From Sodiomyces alkalinus F11 (lineage: Eukaryota > Ascomycota > Sordariomycetes > Glomerellales > Plectosphaerellaceae), in the NCBI RefSeq assembly GCF_003711515.1, contig NW_021167080.1, positions 587,990 through 651,989 of the forward strand: DNA of 64,000 nt, in the 5' to 3' direction. Shown one piece after another: positions 47,976-59,700 of this stretch. The notes under the pieces were generated by a model. It saw only the letters and a list, made by a program, of their open reading frames with translations. It was not told where the DNA came from and made no database searches. Made by a program: the position numbers and the translations under genes. Within the stretch, counting starts at the first letter, position 1. Every line of letters begins with the position of its first letter.

Positions 47976-48905
47976 GTGAGCAGCCAGCAACGACCACCAG
48001 CCGTCGCAGCCCCAGGGGCTCCTAAAGTCTCTGCCAAACATCCACTCACGGGCCCCTTTGAGAACGGCTACCACTTCCCTCCCGCTCACTCGTGGAAGGA
48101 ATCTTTTCGTCTCGGTGCCATCGCTTTCTGGAAATATACTTGGACTCCTATTGGCTTCTTTATAGTCCTGTATGGACTGCTAGTTGTAGCCTGGGGAGGC
48201 AAACTCTTCCTGCTACTCGTCAACGCAGCACCGGCTATGTGTTATCCCAGCTGTGATGACATTAATTCACCTCGCCGCAAATGGATCGAAATAGATTCGC
48301 AGATCATGAATGCATTATTTTGCGTCACAGGATTCGGGTTGGCCCCTTGGAGGTTCAGGGATCTTTACTTCCTCCTTCGGTACCGCGTCAACTCTGATGC
48401 CGACTCTCTGCGTCGCCTGGCCGGCATCCATCGCAGCTGGTTTCGGCTTCGAGATTCCGACCTGCTTCCAGTCGACGTTGGACCAAACAACGTAAATGAC
48501 TTGAGCCCCGATCTCCTCAGCATTCCCTTACCACAGAGTAAGATTCCGGATCCGCCACTAACCGGCATCCGCGCGCCGCCCACCTCAATTTGGAAGATGG
48601 ACTTCGTCATATGGTTCAATGTCAGCAACACATTCCTCCAATGTGTCTTGTCTGGGTTCATGTGGGGGATGAACCGTTTCGACAGACCGGCATGGGCGGT
48701 GGGGTTGTTTGTCGCCCTAGCATGCGGGGCGGCTGCTACCGGCGGTCTGATGATCTTCCACGAAGGAAAACGAGTGAAGAAGGTTGAAGGTGTGACAGTC
48801 AGTGAGAGAGACCTAGAACAACTTACTCGAGACAAGGAGTTGGGCATCGTCCACTACAATAATATCCGGGACAAGAAACCGAAGGTAACAGACGGAGGCG
48901 TCTAG
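47976..48905 (+). CDS. Multi-pass membrane protein, DUF2985 family
   Basis: The only intact gene: 309 codons without a stop, ending TAG at 48903-48905, with normal codon use. I assign it to the fungal DUF2985 family from the block WIEIDSQIMNALFCVTGFGL (103-122) followed by APWRFRDLYFLLRYR (123-137); biochemical role unknown. Four hydrophobic segments (about 58-83, 108-122, 208-231, 239-261) imply an integral membrane protein. The N-terminus is Pro/Ala-rich. The C-terminus is charged (SERDLEQLTRDKELG). The frame's first codon here is GTG, not a credible start. It is open upstream only to 47883 without ATG, so an upstream exon is likely. ATGs at 47770 or 47807 lead to a donor CAAG/GTAACC at 47819 with a CTGAC branch-like site at 47878, but no acceptor fits perfectly. 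Upstream and downstream neighbours are dead transposons. Confidence 0.8.
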   Translation: MSSQQRPPAVAAPGAPKVSAKHPLTGPFENGYHFPPAHSWKESFRLGAIAFWKYTWTPIGFFIVLYGLLVVAWGGKLFLLLVNAAPAMCYPSCDDINSPRRKWIEIDSQIMNALFCVTGFGLAPWRFRDLYFLLRYRVNSDADSLRRLAGIHRSWFRLRDSDLLPVDVGPNNVNDLSPDLLSIPLPQSKIPDPPLTGIRAPPTSIWKMDFVIWFNVSNTFLQCVLSGFMWGMNRFDRPAWAVGLFVALACGAAATGGLMIFHEGKRVKKVEGVTVSERDLEQLTRDKELGIVHYNNIRDKKPKVTDGGV

Positions 48906-49080
48906 GTATATTGGCATTGTCACAGGTAGCCGGCACAGCAATGCGTATCGCCTCGAAGCAGATCATCTAATGTATTTGGTACTTTCCAGGGGAGCGGGCG
49001 TTTTTTGTTATAATGTCAGATGTCCTCAGCCACCTTATCGAGGTATGATAAACTGTATTATGTTACACGTGTGGAGTACC
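48906..49080 (+). other. 3' flank of the host gene
   Basis: Normal composition until about 49080, then TA-rich RIPed DNA begins. A GATAAACTGTATT stretch near 49047 could serve in polyadenylation. No gene seen. Confidence 0.4.
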
Positions 49081-49448
49081 TTGATTATATATATCTATAG
49101 TTATTTCCCCTGCTTTTTCGTAATAGTTATGTATCCTTATAAAGTACTACGAACCTTACTTAGATAAATATATATATAATTTTCGGTATTCAATTTATAT
49201 TCTAATCGTTATAAGCTCGGCGCTCTACTAAAACGACTCTATTCTGATTGATCTAATAGCTCCTAGATAGATAGTCTATTGTAAAGTCTTAATTCTCTTC
49301 CAGCTAGAGCTATTCTGCTAGTAATATCCGCCTGCTTATATTCTATTGAATTGTTTTATCGTTCTTAATCTTTAAGAGGACTTAATCTTTAATTACCCTT
49401 ATTTCTATTATATACTTATCAGGTACCCCTGCCTAGGAGATAGAGACC
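49081..49448. other. RIPed AT-rich spacer
   Basis: TA-rich sequence between the gene island and LINE-B. No frame or repeat match recognised. Confidence 0.5.
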
Positions 49449-52400
49449 AGGGCTAGTAAGGTACCGTAGTAAGAGCCCTAGAGCTAGACCCCGGTTATAC
49501 CGGGTATACTATCTTAACCCCGCCCCCCCTTTTAATTAATAAGAATCCACGTCCTTTTATAGAATATAGAGAGGAGTTAGGCGTGGTAGGAGCTCTAGTT
49601 TCGGTACCGCGCCGAGTACGATATAATAGTAATCCAGGAACCCGGCCTTAACCCCTTTACGAAAAGCCCTGCCTACCCCTCCTAAAGTGTATACCGGCTA
49701 ATCTAAGGAGGGGGCTCTACCCTCCTATATATCTATAAGAGATACCCGCTAAATATATAGACGTGGTAGGCCTACCACGATACCTACGCGATTATATTCA
49801 GGACTAGAGATAACGCCCTTATAATCTAGTTAATCTACTTAGAGAACTACTAGTTAGCTAGGACCCCTTAGAATACACACCTATAAGATATATTTAATAT
49901 AGTACCGCCGCGGGGCCGTTATATCCTTATAGGGGACTTTAACCTATACCATCGCCTATAATTATAGCCACTACGATACTACCCCCGGGCTAATACCTTA
50001 CTTACCCTTATAACCCGGTAGAACCTAGACCTAGTAACCCCACCGGAACTACTATATAGTACCGCCCGGACCGGCGTGCTAGTACTATTAACCTTGTATA
50101 GGCGATATAAGGGCTCCGCTATAACTTTAGCGGCCCTAATAAGATTATTATCGGGTCGGATCACTACTTATAAATAGCCCGAACCTATATCAAGATAGAT
50201 ACCACGGCGAGCACCGCGATAATACTCCTATAGAACCTAATCAGGCCCTATTAGGTCTAGAAGGACTTTAACCCCTTATAAGACCCCTAGCTCGCTACTA
50301 TATAACTATAATAGACCGGCCCCTTTATAATACTAGGAGATATCTTACGACCCTAGCCGATAAGGCCGTACCGCGCCGCCACGGGGGTACCCTTAGACTC
50401 CTACCTATCCCTTAGTAGAACGCGGAGCTAACCGCTTTTACTTCGGAGGCGAGACGCCTCTACTATAGATATATATCTAGGAAGACCCAGAACCGATAGG
50501 ATAAGTTCTAGGAAGCGGAGAGGAGCTAAGATAAGACTATAGTAATAGCGAAGCGGCTATACTAATAGCACCTACTCTACTTAACCGGGAAGAACGATAA
50601 CCTCCTTTAGCGATTATAGAAATAGGTATAAACTAAAGGGGGAGTACCGCTAAACGCCTTATCGGTACCGCTACTACGCTAAGATAATAATAATGACCTA
50701 GCTACTATACACGTAAAGAAAGCCGAAATCCTTAATGGGAAGTTCTTTACCCCCCTCCTTACCGCCCTTAGGCCCTTAGGCGCGGAATTCCCCCCTAGAT
50801 AGGATATCCCCTATAATATTACCGTAGCAGATATATAGGGGCACCTTAAGAAGACTAAACTCTAGGCGGCACTAAGGCTTAATAGGTTCCTAGTAGGGCT
50901 CCTAAAAGTATATAGACCCCCCTTATACTAAAGACTAAGTACTATCTTTATAGCGTGCCTTAAAGTAGGCTATTACCCGAAAAGGTGCTATTATACTATT
51001 ATAATAGTCCTTAAGAAGGAAGGTCGGCTATCGGCCAATTATAAGATAGTAAAGGGCTAGCGACTAATATTACTCCTTAATATAATAGGTAAGGTCCTTA
51101 AGGGGATACTAGCTAACCGTATCGCCGTTATAGCGGAGGAGTATTGGCTCCTCCTAAAGGGATATATAAGTAACCGGACCGGGTAAAGTATAAAGATAGT
51201 AGTATAAAGAGTCACGGAGGCCGTAAGGGTAAGCTAGGGTTATAACGGTATTACTTTAATACTCTAACTAGATATTAAAGGCGCTTTCGATACTATCCCC
51301 TACTCTTACCTCCTTAAGGTACTCGAAAGGAAAGGCTTCCCCTAATAGCTTACTGCCCTAATTAGTAGTTTTCTTTAAGACCGTATAGCCTAGCTTTTAC
51401 TTAATAGCGAAATAGCCCCCCCGCGGTATTTTTATAGGGGTATACTATATGGCTCCCCGATCTCCTGTACCTTTTGTATTCTTTATATCTTTACCCTTTA
51501 TAAGGAGCTAGAAAGGGTCCCTAAAACGATAATAATAGGTCTTATAGACGACACGAATATTATCGCCTTTAGTAGGATAAAGGTATAGATATAATACCGC
51601 CGCGCCGCCGTGTACCGAATTTACTTAGATTAAAAGATAATAAGCGGACTATAGTTCGAACTAACTAAGTATATCTATATCCCCTTCACGTAATCACGCT
51701 AACCCTCCTTTACCCCGCTCCCCCTTAATACTATTTTAGTGCCGGTAACGGAGGCGATAAGGCTCCTAGGCGTTTAGCTTAATATGAAACTCGATTTCTG
51801 ATAATATACTAAAAAGGTAAAAAGGCGACTAGCCACTTATATATACGCCCTCTTAAGGCTTAGCGTGGTAGTATAGAGGTATAGCTTGATAGACGTAAAA
51901 AGATTATACCTTATAGTAGTAAGACTAGTAATTACCTATTACGTCTTAACTGTCTATAAGATAAGGGCCAGCCCCTGGTATAGCCCCGTAATAGTACTTA
52001 TAGCGGTATAGAACCGATACCTCCGATTAGTAGCCGGAGCCTATAAGGCCACGCCGGTTAGGGTCCTTCAAAAGAAGACCTTTATCCCCCCCCTTACCTA
52101 TGCCTCTTAAGCCTAAGTGTCTTAAAGATCCTTTAGATATAAGAAAAGGGGACCGAAAATAAGATATTAGCCGGAGTATACGCCGTAATAATAGCTCTAA
52201 TAATACTAAACCGGTATTATAAGACCTAAGCTACCCTTATATAAACGGTATAGCTTACCGCTTTAATAACCTAGGCCGGAACCTTAGCCCCGAGGAAAGC
52301 CCTTATAAGGGAATAGGGTTAAGCCTAGGCGGAAGTACAGCGGCCCTATACCTATACCGTAATAGCACTAAACCGCCCCCTAATATAATATACCCTCTAG

Positions 52401-52780
52401 AAATATAAAGGACTCCTTAAACTATAAAGCTCCGCACTTACCTAGATTAGATTAGAAAGACTAGGCCTATAAGCTTTCCTAGCTAAGGTAAGGGTGGCGG
52501 GATTTCTAATAACGCGGTGCCCTTACGGCGACGGGGGGGTAGAAATAGCGGAGCACGTAATACTCTAGTACTAGGATATAACCGAGGATAAGCGTAGGGA
52601 GCTTTTCGGTACTATAAGGAGACTACTCACGACTAAAGGGGACCTATATAACGTACTAGACTATAATATAGAAGCCGGGGCGGTAGCTAAGTAATTCCTA
52701 TAACGGAAAAGGCTTAACGACTTCCGCCTTACCCTTAAATTTATAGAAGCCTATAAGAACGCGGCGGTACCGTAGCGGGG
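49449..52780 (+). pseudogene. LINE-B: non-LTR retrotransposon ORF2 (EN, RT, zinc knuckle), RIPed
   Basis: Plus-strand LINE ORF2, which nicks DNA and primes reverse transcription at the nick. The endonuclease is at about 49610-50420 and aligns with LINE-A. RT is at about 50990-51900: VVLKKEGRLSANYK, LDIKGAFDTIPYSYLLKVLE, GSPISCTFCILYIFTLYKEL, and the active site as LIDDTNIIAFS (FADD-type) near 51543-51575. The C-terminal cysteine cluster is at about 52490-52590 (ITRCPYGDGG, then EHVIL*Y; Cys partly changed to Tyr), typical of fungal LINEs of the Tad1 type. Between 51900 and 52440 no RNase H could be confirmed. The ORF1 half is not seen upstream. Confidence 0.85.
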
Positions 52781-53298
52781 AAGAGGTAATATAATAGTCT
52801 GGTTTAGTATTAAATAGGGGCCTGATAAGCCGGGACCCTAGTAGTATCGAAGCGTTATAGAGTCAAACCCCCCCCCCCCTCCCTTTACTCCTTGCTAGTC
52901 TCGGTATTACCCCCCTCGGAGGCGTTAATACTACTTTCGATATACTGAAGGCCCTGGAACTAGTTAGCTATACTACTACTACGGGGGCACTATTGCGAAA
53001 TCGAAAAAGGACTGCACACGTGATAGTTTATAAGAACCCCTATTATACCCTTTAGGTAACGAGTCTGGTAAAGGATATCTTATAAAACCACTTCTACTAA
53101 TAAGGTGCCGCTATAGCTATAACCGGAAGGTAGCGCCTAAGCGACGGCCCGTCTAAAGGATAAAGCCACTGTTTGTAGACGCTCCTTAGCCTATAGATTA
53201 TTAATAAGATGCTACCGCAATATTAATGGGACACTACTTACCGTAACGATACTATTAGTATTAGTAGCCTTTACTAATAGGTAAAGGGTATAAATATC
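52781..53298 (+). other. LINE-B 3' region
   Basis: No clear coding. A 12-C run lies at 52868-52879. It precedes repeat R copy 2 and is probably a LINE 3' UTR. Confidence 0.45.
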
Positions 53299-53711
53299 TA
53301 TAAGATATTATTACTACTGTTTAGTAGCGGGGGGGACTTATCGACTAGTTAGACTACCTTAATATACCGGCGGCATATTAACGGTATAAAGACGACTTAT
53401 ATTCTTATATAGACGTTAACTATTAGCGCACTAAAAGTACGTAGTACTAATACCTATACTATTAGTATAGGCTTTAATATTATCCGGGTAGGTTCTTAGA
53501 CGCTTACTATAATATAAGTAACTACTATATATTAGCCGCTATAACACTATTTCGATACTTTTAGGGTATATATATAGTATAACACGGATAGTACCTCGTT
53601 TATAATAATAATTATTACTGCTAGAAGAAGGTATCTACGGCTATTAATACGCTATCACTAAGGCGCTACCACGATATAGAGATACCTATATTAAGACGAT
53701 ATTTATAGTTA

Positions 53712-53742
<31 letters not shown>

Positions 53743-54055
53743 TATACTACCTAGTTAACCCTACGCTACTATAATACCACCTATAAACTATAGACTATAC
53801 TAGAATTAGATAGAAAAATTATAAATTAAGAATAAAGAACTAAATATTACTATTAGTTAGTATAATACCGTGACGGTATGCCTATAAGACTGTAGGCGGG
53901 AATATAATAAGGAATACCTATCATAAGCTTTATAGCGTTATAGGAAGGGAAAAAGGAAAAGGACGAGGACCTTACCCTTTATTAACTATTTACTATTCTT
54001 TACGGGTATAGGCAGAGCCTTGCCCTCCTTGCTTACCGCCGGATATAATAGGCAC
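53299..54055 (+). repeat. Repeat R, copy 2
   Basis: Aligns with 19540-20295 over about 757 bp. Contains an (ATT)n tract near 53720-53750 and ends GGATATAATAGGCAC, followed by a C run. Confidence 0.75.
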
Positions 54056-54070
54056 CCCCCCCCCCCCCCC
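54055..54070 (+). repeat. Poly-C tract
   Basis: Sixteen C in a row at the end of repeat R, then TCCCC. Copy 1 of R has no C run at this point. Confidence 0.9.
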
Positions 54071-54684
54071 TCCCCTTAAAGGAGGCAGGAACGCCTACCC
54101 TACCTTTTCTCTTTATTAATTAAATAGAAAGAATAATAGGCACGATCCCCGGGGATATAAGGAGGCCGGAGATAGCGTGCCGCGGCTACTACACGGCGGA
54201 GACGCCGCGGCACTTTTTTAGCCCCCGCCCCCTTACTAATAACCGGTCTAGGCTAACCCGAACTATAACCTACTACCCTTTCTGTTAGCTACTAGCCTAA
54301 AGGTATAATCTAGATATATAGAAGGGACGAACCGGGGCTATATCGGTCCTATAGCGGCATTACTCTTACTAACGAGAAGTATAGAGGTTTTCCCCAGAAT
54401 CCTGGGTTTTCCCTTTTATAGCTACCCGAGAAGGACCGTATAGTCTAAACTAGGCTTTTATAGATTAAATAGGATAGCGGAGTAAGAATCATAATAATAA
54501 AATTAAAAAGACTTAGATAATATCTCCTCCTTAGTATAAAAAGAGGTAGCACTTATTCTAATTCTTTAGGACTACTTAGATTTAGACTAGCTATAACTAC
54601 TACTACTACTGAATCTACGCTTACTCTTTTTTTAGTCCTCTCGCTATTATCTTTTTACGCCTTATAACTACCCACTTAATCTAA
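54071..54684 (+). repeat. Probable gypsy-5 5' LTR and flank
   Basis: The part from about 54545 resembles the end of the gypsy-3 LTR (TAATTCTTTAG, CTTTTTACG...ACTACC...TTAATCTAATA) and is followed by TAATCGCTTTACC as in gypsy-3. A TATA-like GTATAAAAAGAGG at 54535-54548 could be the LTR promoter. The left LTR boundary is not determined. Confidence 0.5.
54177..54213. other. GC-rich perfect inverted repeat followed by a T run
   Basis: GTGCCGCGGC (54177-54186) and GCCGCGGCAC (54204-54213) form a 10-bp stem with a 17-base loop, followed by TTTTTTT. Confidence 0.75.
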
Positions 54685-56729
54685 TAATCGCTTTACCTTT
54701 CTAAAGGGTATAAGGACCGTTAAGAAGTATCGATAGGAAAACGATATCTTCCCACGAAAATAATAACACTTACGGCCAGAATAATATAATTAGCCCCTCT
54801 AACTTTCTACCACCCGAAAATATCGATACTCTATTTAGAATAAGCCCCTCTATAATATAGGTATAATATAATCTAGTAATACCCTAATTAGAGATAGACC
54901 TTGATCCCTATTATCTTTCCCCTTAGCGTGTAACGCCCTCTATTACCCCTACCCCTACCCCGTCCCGCCTACCTTATAAAAGTATCCCCTATAACTAGCT
55001 AACCCATATATAGATCGGGGAACGGATTAAGTGGTTCGAGTTATTGGAGGCGTAGAAGTATAAGATCCACCGACTTATCGCCCTTAAGGCCATTAGGGCT
55101 AGTTCCCTAACTACGAACTACCCTAACCTTAACGGCTATGCTATTATATTATAACGTATCGTAGAGACCTATCGCTCTATTCCTAATATCTAGTCCTTTA
55201 TACCCTCCTCTTCTACTATCCAGGGCTATATTAATACTAATCCCCCCGGCCCCTTACTAGATCTAGGGTCTATTGCTTATAGGTAAAGGTTAATTATATA
55301 GTCGCTAAGTAGAATAACAAGTTATAGGCTAAATACCGGACGTTTATCTAGGAGGTAAAGTAACGGTTTATAATTAACCCTAATAGGCGCCCCGATAACG
55401 CCTTAAAAACTATTACGTTACAGCCTCCTTACTGAATTACCTTAAGGAATACTAGTAATCTTACCTCTAGTACGCCTATAATAATAACTTATCCCGGGTT
55501 ACCTAGGAGGCCCTAAAAGTCTAGCTAGGCAAATAAGTTAATAAATATAACACGTGTCTCTTAAAGATCGTGCTATAAATATAAACTAATAACTATTCAG
55601 ACTAGAAGCCCGGCGAACCCTTTTCGAAGTTTATCTAATAGTAGGAAGCCTTAGAAGCGGAACTCCTTAGTCGTCTGCTAGACTAATAGCGAATTTAGAT
55701 AGTCCTTATAAGAGTCTTACCCCTAATCCGGGATTATATCTTATCTATGCATAGAACCCCGAAAACCTATCTAGAGTATAATAAGGAGTATAAAAGGGCC
55801 GAGTAACTAAAAGTTAAGCCCCCTGTAAACAGATAGTAGCCTAATACCTCTTATACTAGCTATAGCTAAGGAACCTTCCCTAGAATACTAGTAACTTTAA
55901 ACCCGTCTAGAATATAGGAGAACTATAAGATTAAGCTAAGCCCCTTTATACCCTAATTAAACTTATTATATAATTTAACTATAACTAGAAAGGGTATTAC
56001 GCTAATATTTACCTTACTCCTATTCGTGCTAATCTAAATAAATTACCTATTTCGCCGACACGCCTAATAATAACTTATATTATGGGCGAAATACCTTAAG
56101 AATTAACCCCGCCTTAAGCGGTAGCACCTACTACTATACCGGTAAAAGCACGCGTCTCCCTCTGGTAAGGCAGGGAATAGGTATAAGCCCTGGCTGTCCT
56201 AGATAAGGGAGCCGATATTAATATTTTAGACCGATCCATATTCAGTTTAGACTAAATCCCCTTTAAAGCCCCCCCCCCTTTATATCCTAGATTACGGATA
56301 GATAAGAGAAACCTACCCTTAGCTTTAGTACCCGGATTATCGTTGCGACTAACTTCTAGGAAAGGAAAAAAGCTTTAATATACTAAGTTTTATAATATAA
56401 ACCTTAATTCTAAGGGCCCTTAAATTATTCTACGATAACCTTAGCTAGGAGCCGTTAACCTTATAATCGATTAGTAATCTAGCACCTAGACCTACTTTTC
56501 CTCCCGCTCTAACCTCTATATTATCTTAAGCCGATAAAAACTACGAAAAGCCTTTAAGGAGGCTATAATAGTCTTAACCCTATCCTCTCTTATACTAGTA
56601 TAACTCGTGGTTATAGTAGGCTTAGAAGATAACCCCTACCCCTCTAAGCCGGGAGCCCTCCCTAAACTATACTAAGACTTCGCTAATATATTCGATATCG
56701 ATACTACCGGTCGGCTCCCTACCTAAATG
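54685..56729 (+). pseudogene. gypsy-5: gag and protease fragment
   Basis: Plus-strand 5' part of a gypsy related to gypsy-3/4. A gag block is at about 55300-55780. A zinc knuckle near 55966-56010 reads FNYN*KGYYANI (Cys/His changed to Tyr). The protease motif GADINILDRSI is at 56207-56245 (gypsy-3: GADINILDRSFL). The segment before RT (DFANIFDIDTTGRLP-like, about 56665-56720) matches 26600-26660 of gypsy-3. It is cut at 56729 by the poly-A end of LINE-C, and the remaining pol is not in the window. Confidence 0.8.
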
Positions 56730-56738
56730 TTTTTTTTT
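56730..56738 (-). other. LINE-C poly-A tail
   Basis: Run of T on the plus strand directly at the junction with gypsy-5, the expected 3' end of a minus-strand LINE. Confidence 0.8.
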
Positions 56739-59700
56739 ATTCATTACGCGCATGCAGCCCTAAAGCTATGGCGCGGCGCCTTTTGCCCTAAGGACTAAAG
56801 GCTATCAGAAGCTAGGTATAGTAAAATAGTGTAGTAGTAGTAATAAACAAAGGAAATCCTCCATAATAATCTGCCTAATAGACCTAATAGGTAATAAACC
56901 AAAGCAAAATAACTAGACTATAGAATCCGAGGTTTGCGCCCTGTACTACTCCGCCGAAGCTATTTTAGTAGCTAAAAGATAGTCTTATAAGGCCTGTATT
57001 CCTCTTTTAGTACCGAATAATAGCGGCAGAGATAGCGGTAGGCCTACTAGGGCTTCTGGCAGGGCTCTTCGTTCGTTTTTATAAAAAGGGCAAGAAAGAA
57101 TAAGGTGTGCTGTATCCTGTATAGGGGAGCCGGGAAAGGAATAGCGGTCATTAGTGCAGTTATAGGCGCTTTTGTATTGGGTTTTCATGTATCCGAAGCC
57201 GGTTTTTAACTAAGTAAAAGCCGATTTTACCCACCTAGGGCCTTATATTAGTAGTGGCTTTCGGGAGAAACGGAGGTTATCGCGGACTAGGCGCCTATAT
57301 AGGCGGCCCAATCGAACTGATTTACCTCTTTTCTCCTCCTCTTCTTCATGATTCCACAGGGTTTTCCAGTCTTAAATAAGGGCTTTATTTACCCGGCGTT
57401 TTAGGTGGCTAAGGGTAACTAAGCTAACGGATTTAGTAGCTTTTTCGGGGTTTAACGCCCCTTTAGCTACCTTATCCGCTAGTTCGTTCCCTTGTATCCC
57501 TATATGCGAGGGGCACCACTATACAGAAACTAACGTGCCTAGTTATTTAAGGCGTGAGATAAGGTCTTTAGCTTCTATAGCCTACTATAAGGTGCGCTGA
57601 AGCTTCTGAATAGGTGCCTAGGAGTAACTAAAAATATAGCAATCTAGGGGCCTCGGCGACTATTCTAGGGCAGCGTAAAGCGCCCAAAGAATAGCGTATA
57701 ATTCAGCGTCCGCGACTTCGGTAGCGGCCCCTAAGTTAAAGCCTATAGCTTTACAGGGCCTTCCGGTATTAGTCCACTATATCACAGCGGCTATAGCCTA
57801 CGAGGGTCCTCTAGGGGGCCTAGTAGGGTGGCCTAAGGAGCCGTCGGTATAGAAAATAGCAGTTTATTCCCCTAGGCCTTATTGTATTTTAGCGAGGGCT
57901 TTAAGGTGGGCTGTTTTCTGATCGAGGGTATCGGGGCCAGGGCCAGGGCCAGGGTTAGTAGCTATAATAGGCCGGTGTATAGGGAAAAAGGGCCTTTGAT
58001 CCGCTAAGGGTTCCGAAGCCTAGAGGGCCTCCCACCTAGCTAAAGGGCCCTCGATATTTTAAGACTAACCTATTAAAGCCGCTATGTCTAGGCCTAGCCT
58101 AAATAGCTATATACTAAGCAGAAGGTTCTATAGCCGGTTAAGGCCTTCGTGGTTTTTGCCTTCGTGGTTTTCGCCTTCGTAGTTTTCGCTTAGTAGGAGC
58201 TAGCGTCTAATAGGGTGGTTTAGTAGGAATTTTAAGGTTCTAAAGGCATAAAGCCTATTAGACCTCGTTAACCGAACCGCCGCTAAGGGGACTACTGCTT
58301 CGAGTTCTAGAGGCCGTAAAGGGGCTCCCCTAAAACCACCTAAGGCTCTAACTAGGGCCCCGTACTGTAATCGTTCTAGGCGACCCATAAGGTGTTTTTT
58401 CGGTGATTTAGGGTCCTACCAGAGCTACGAGCCAAAATCAGCTAGAGAGGCTATATAGGCTATATATAGCTGCCGTAGAGCCTTAAAGAAAAGGCCCCTC
58501 TACGAGCTAGCTAGCCTGTGTAGCCTATTTAAGGCCCCTAAAGCCGAATTTAGTCGTTTTTCGATATAGGGTTTAAAGGATAGCTTAGGATTAAACCAGA
58601 CCCCTAGCCACCTAATAGCACCTAGCGCGGGTTTAACTAGGTGCCCCCCTATACTAACCGGAGTGTCTTCTTTAGAGCGTCTTCGATAGAAGTGAATAAG
58701 CTCTGTTTTTTAAAGGTCGAAGAGGCCTTAGTTAATATTTACTACGTCGAAAAGGGAGGCTACGGCTTTTTCTAGGGGTGTATAGTTTTTCCTAGTCGAC
58801 GTAGACGCTATAGATAGCTGAAAATCGTCGATATAGGATAACTAAAGACCCTAAAAATCCGGTCCTGTTATAACCTTTCTAATATAAATTACAGAAAGGA
58901 TAGGGAAAACCGGGGAGCCTTATAGAACCCCTATATTTAAGGGGGTAGGCTGCTGGACCTGCCCCTTGAAGGCTAGTTAGATTCGCCTGTTTTCTGTAAA
59001 AGAGGTTATCTATTTAACTAGGTTCGAGGGTAGTTACAGTTCCTAAAGGGTCCTAAGTAGCTAGGGATAGGCGATATAATTAAAGGCTCCTTTAATATCT
59101 ACAAATAGCGTAGAAATTATAGGATTTTGACGTGATTTACGCTGTTTTTCGATATAGTGGAGGAGGAGAAGGGCTATATCGATAGCAGAGCGTTATGTTC
59201 TTCCCCCTATTTAACTAGGGTGTAGAAGGTCGTCGCGGGTATTAGCTATAAAGCTAAGCGTAGTAGCTAAAACCCTTTAGAAGACTTTACCTAGGTAGTT
59301 TAGAAGGGCTATAATCCTATAAGACTTAGGATTAGAATAGTCCTTCTTTCCCGATTTCGGTAAAACGACCCCTAGGACTTGTTTCTAGCAGGTAGGGTAG
59401 TGGCCTGCTATAAATAGTGCTGAATAGGCTTATAAAAAGGAGGCGAGGATAACCTTATAGGCCTGCTAGATCGGTTCTAGACTAATTATATTAGGCCCTA
59501 GGGCTTTCCCGTTAGCAGCTCCAAATATAGCGCGCCATAGTTTGGCAACCTAGAGGCTAGGCCATTCCCACGGTCTTCTAAGGCCCTTACTGCGTGATCT
59601 AGTCAGGCTTTAGGGGCCGTTCGAAGGGTAGGAGGGGCCTAGGCCCCCTAAAAGGCCTGTAGATACAGGGGCTTTAGGGGCCTAGGTGGCGGAAGAAGAA

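Noticed and set aside
47518..47979. 153-codon open frame upstream of the DUF2985 gene
   Set aside because: Starts at TTG, no domain, overlaps the 5' region of the real gene. At most its ATG at 47770 may belong to a first exon.
48365..48847. 160-codon minus-strand frame
   Set aside because: Lies wholly within the DUF2985 coding frame on the other strand and has no recognisable features; a shadow.
56985..57188. 67-codon minus-strand frame with a Cys-rich motif
   Set aside because: Not independent: it is the C-terminal zinc-knuckle segment of LINE-C ORF2 between two RIP stops.
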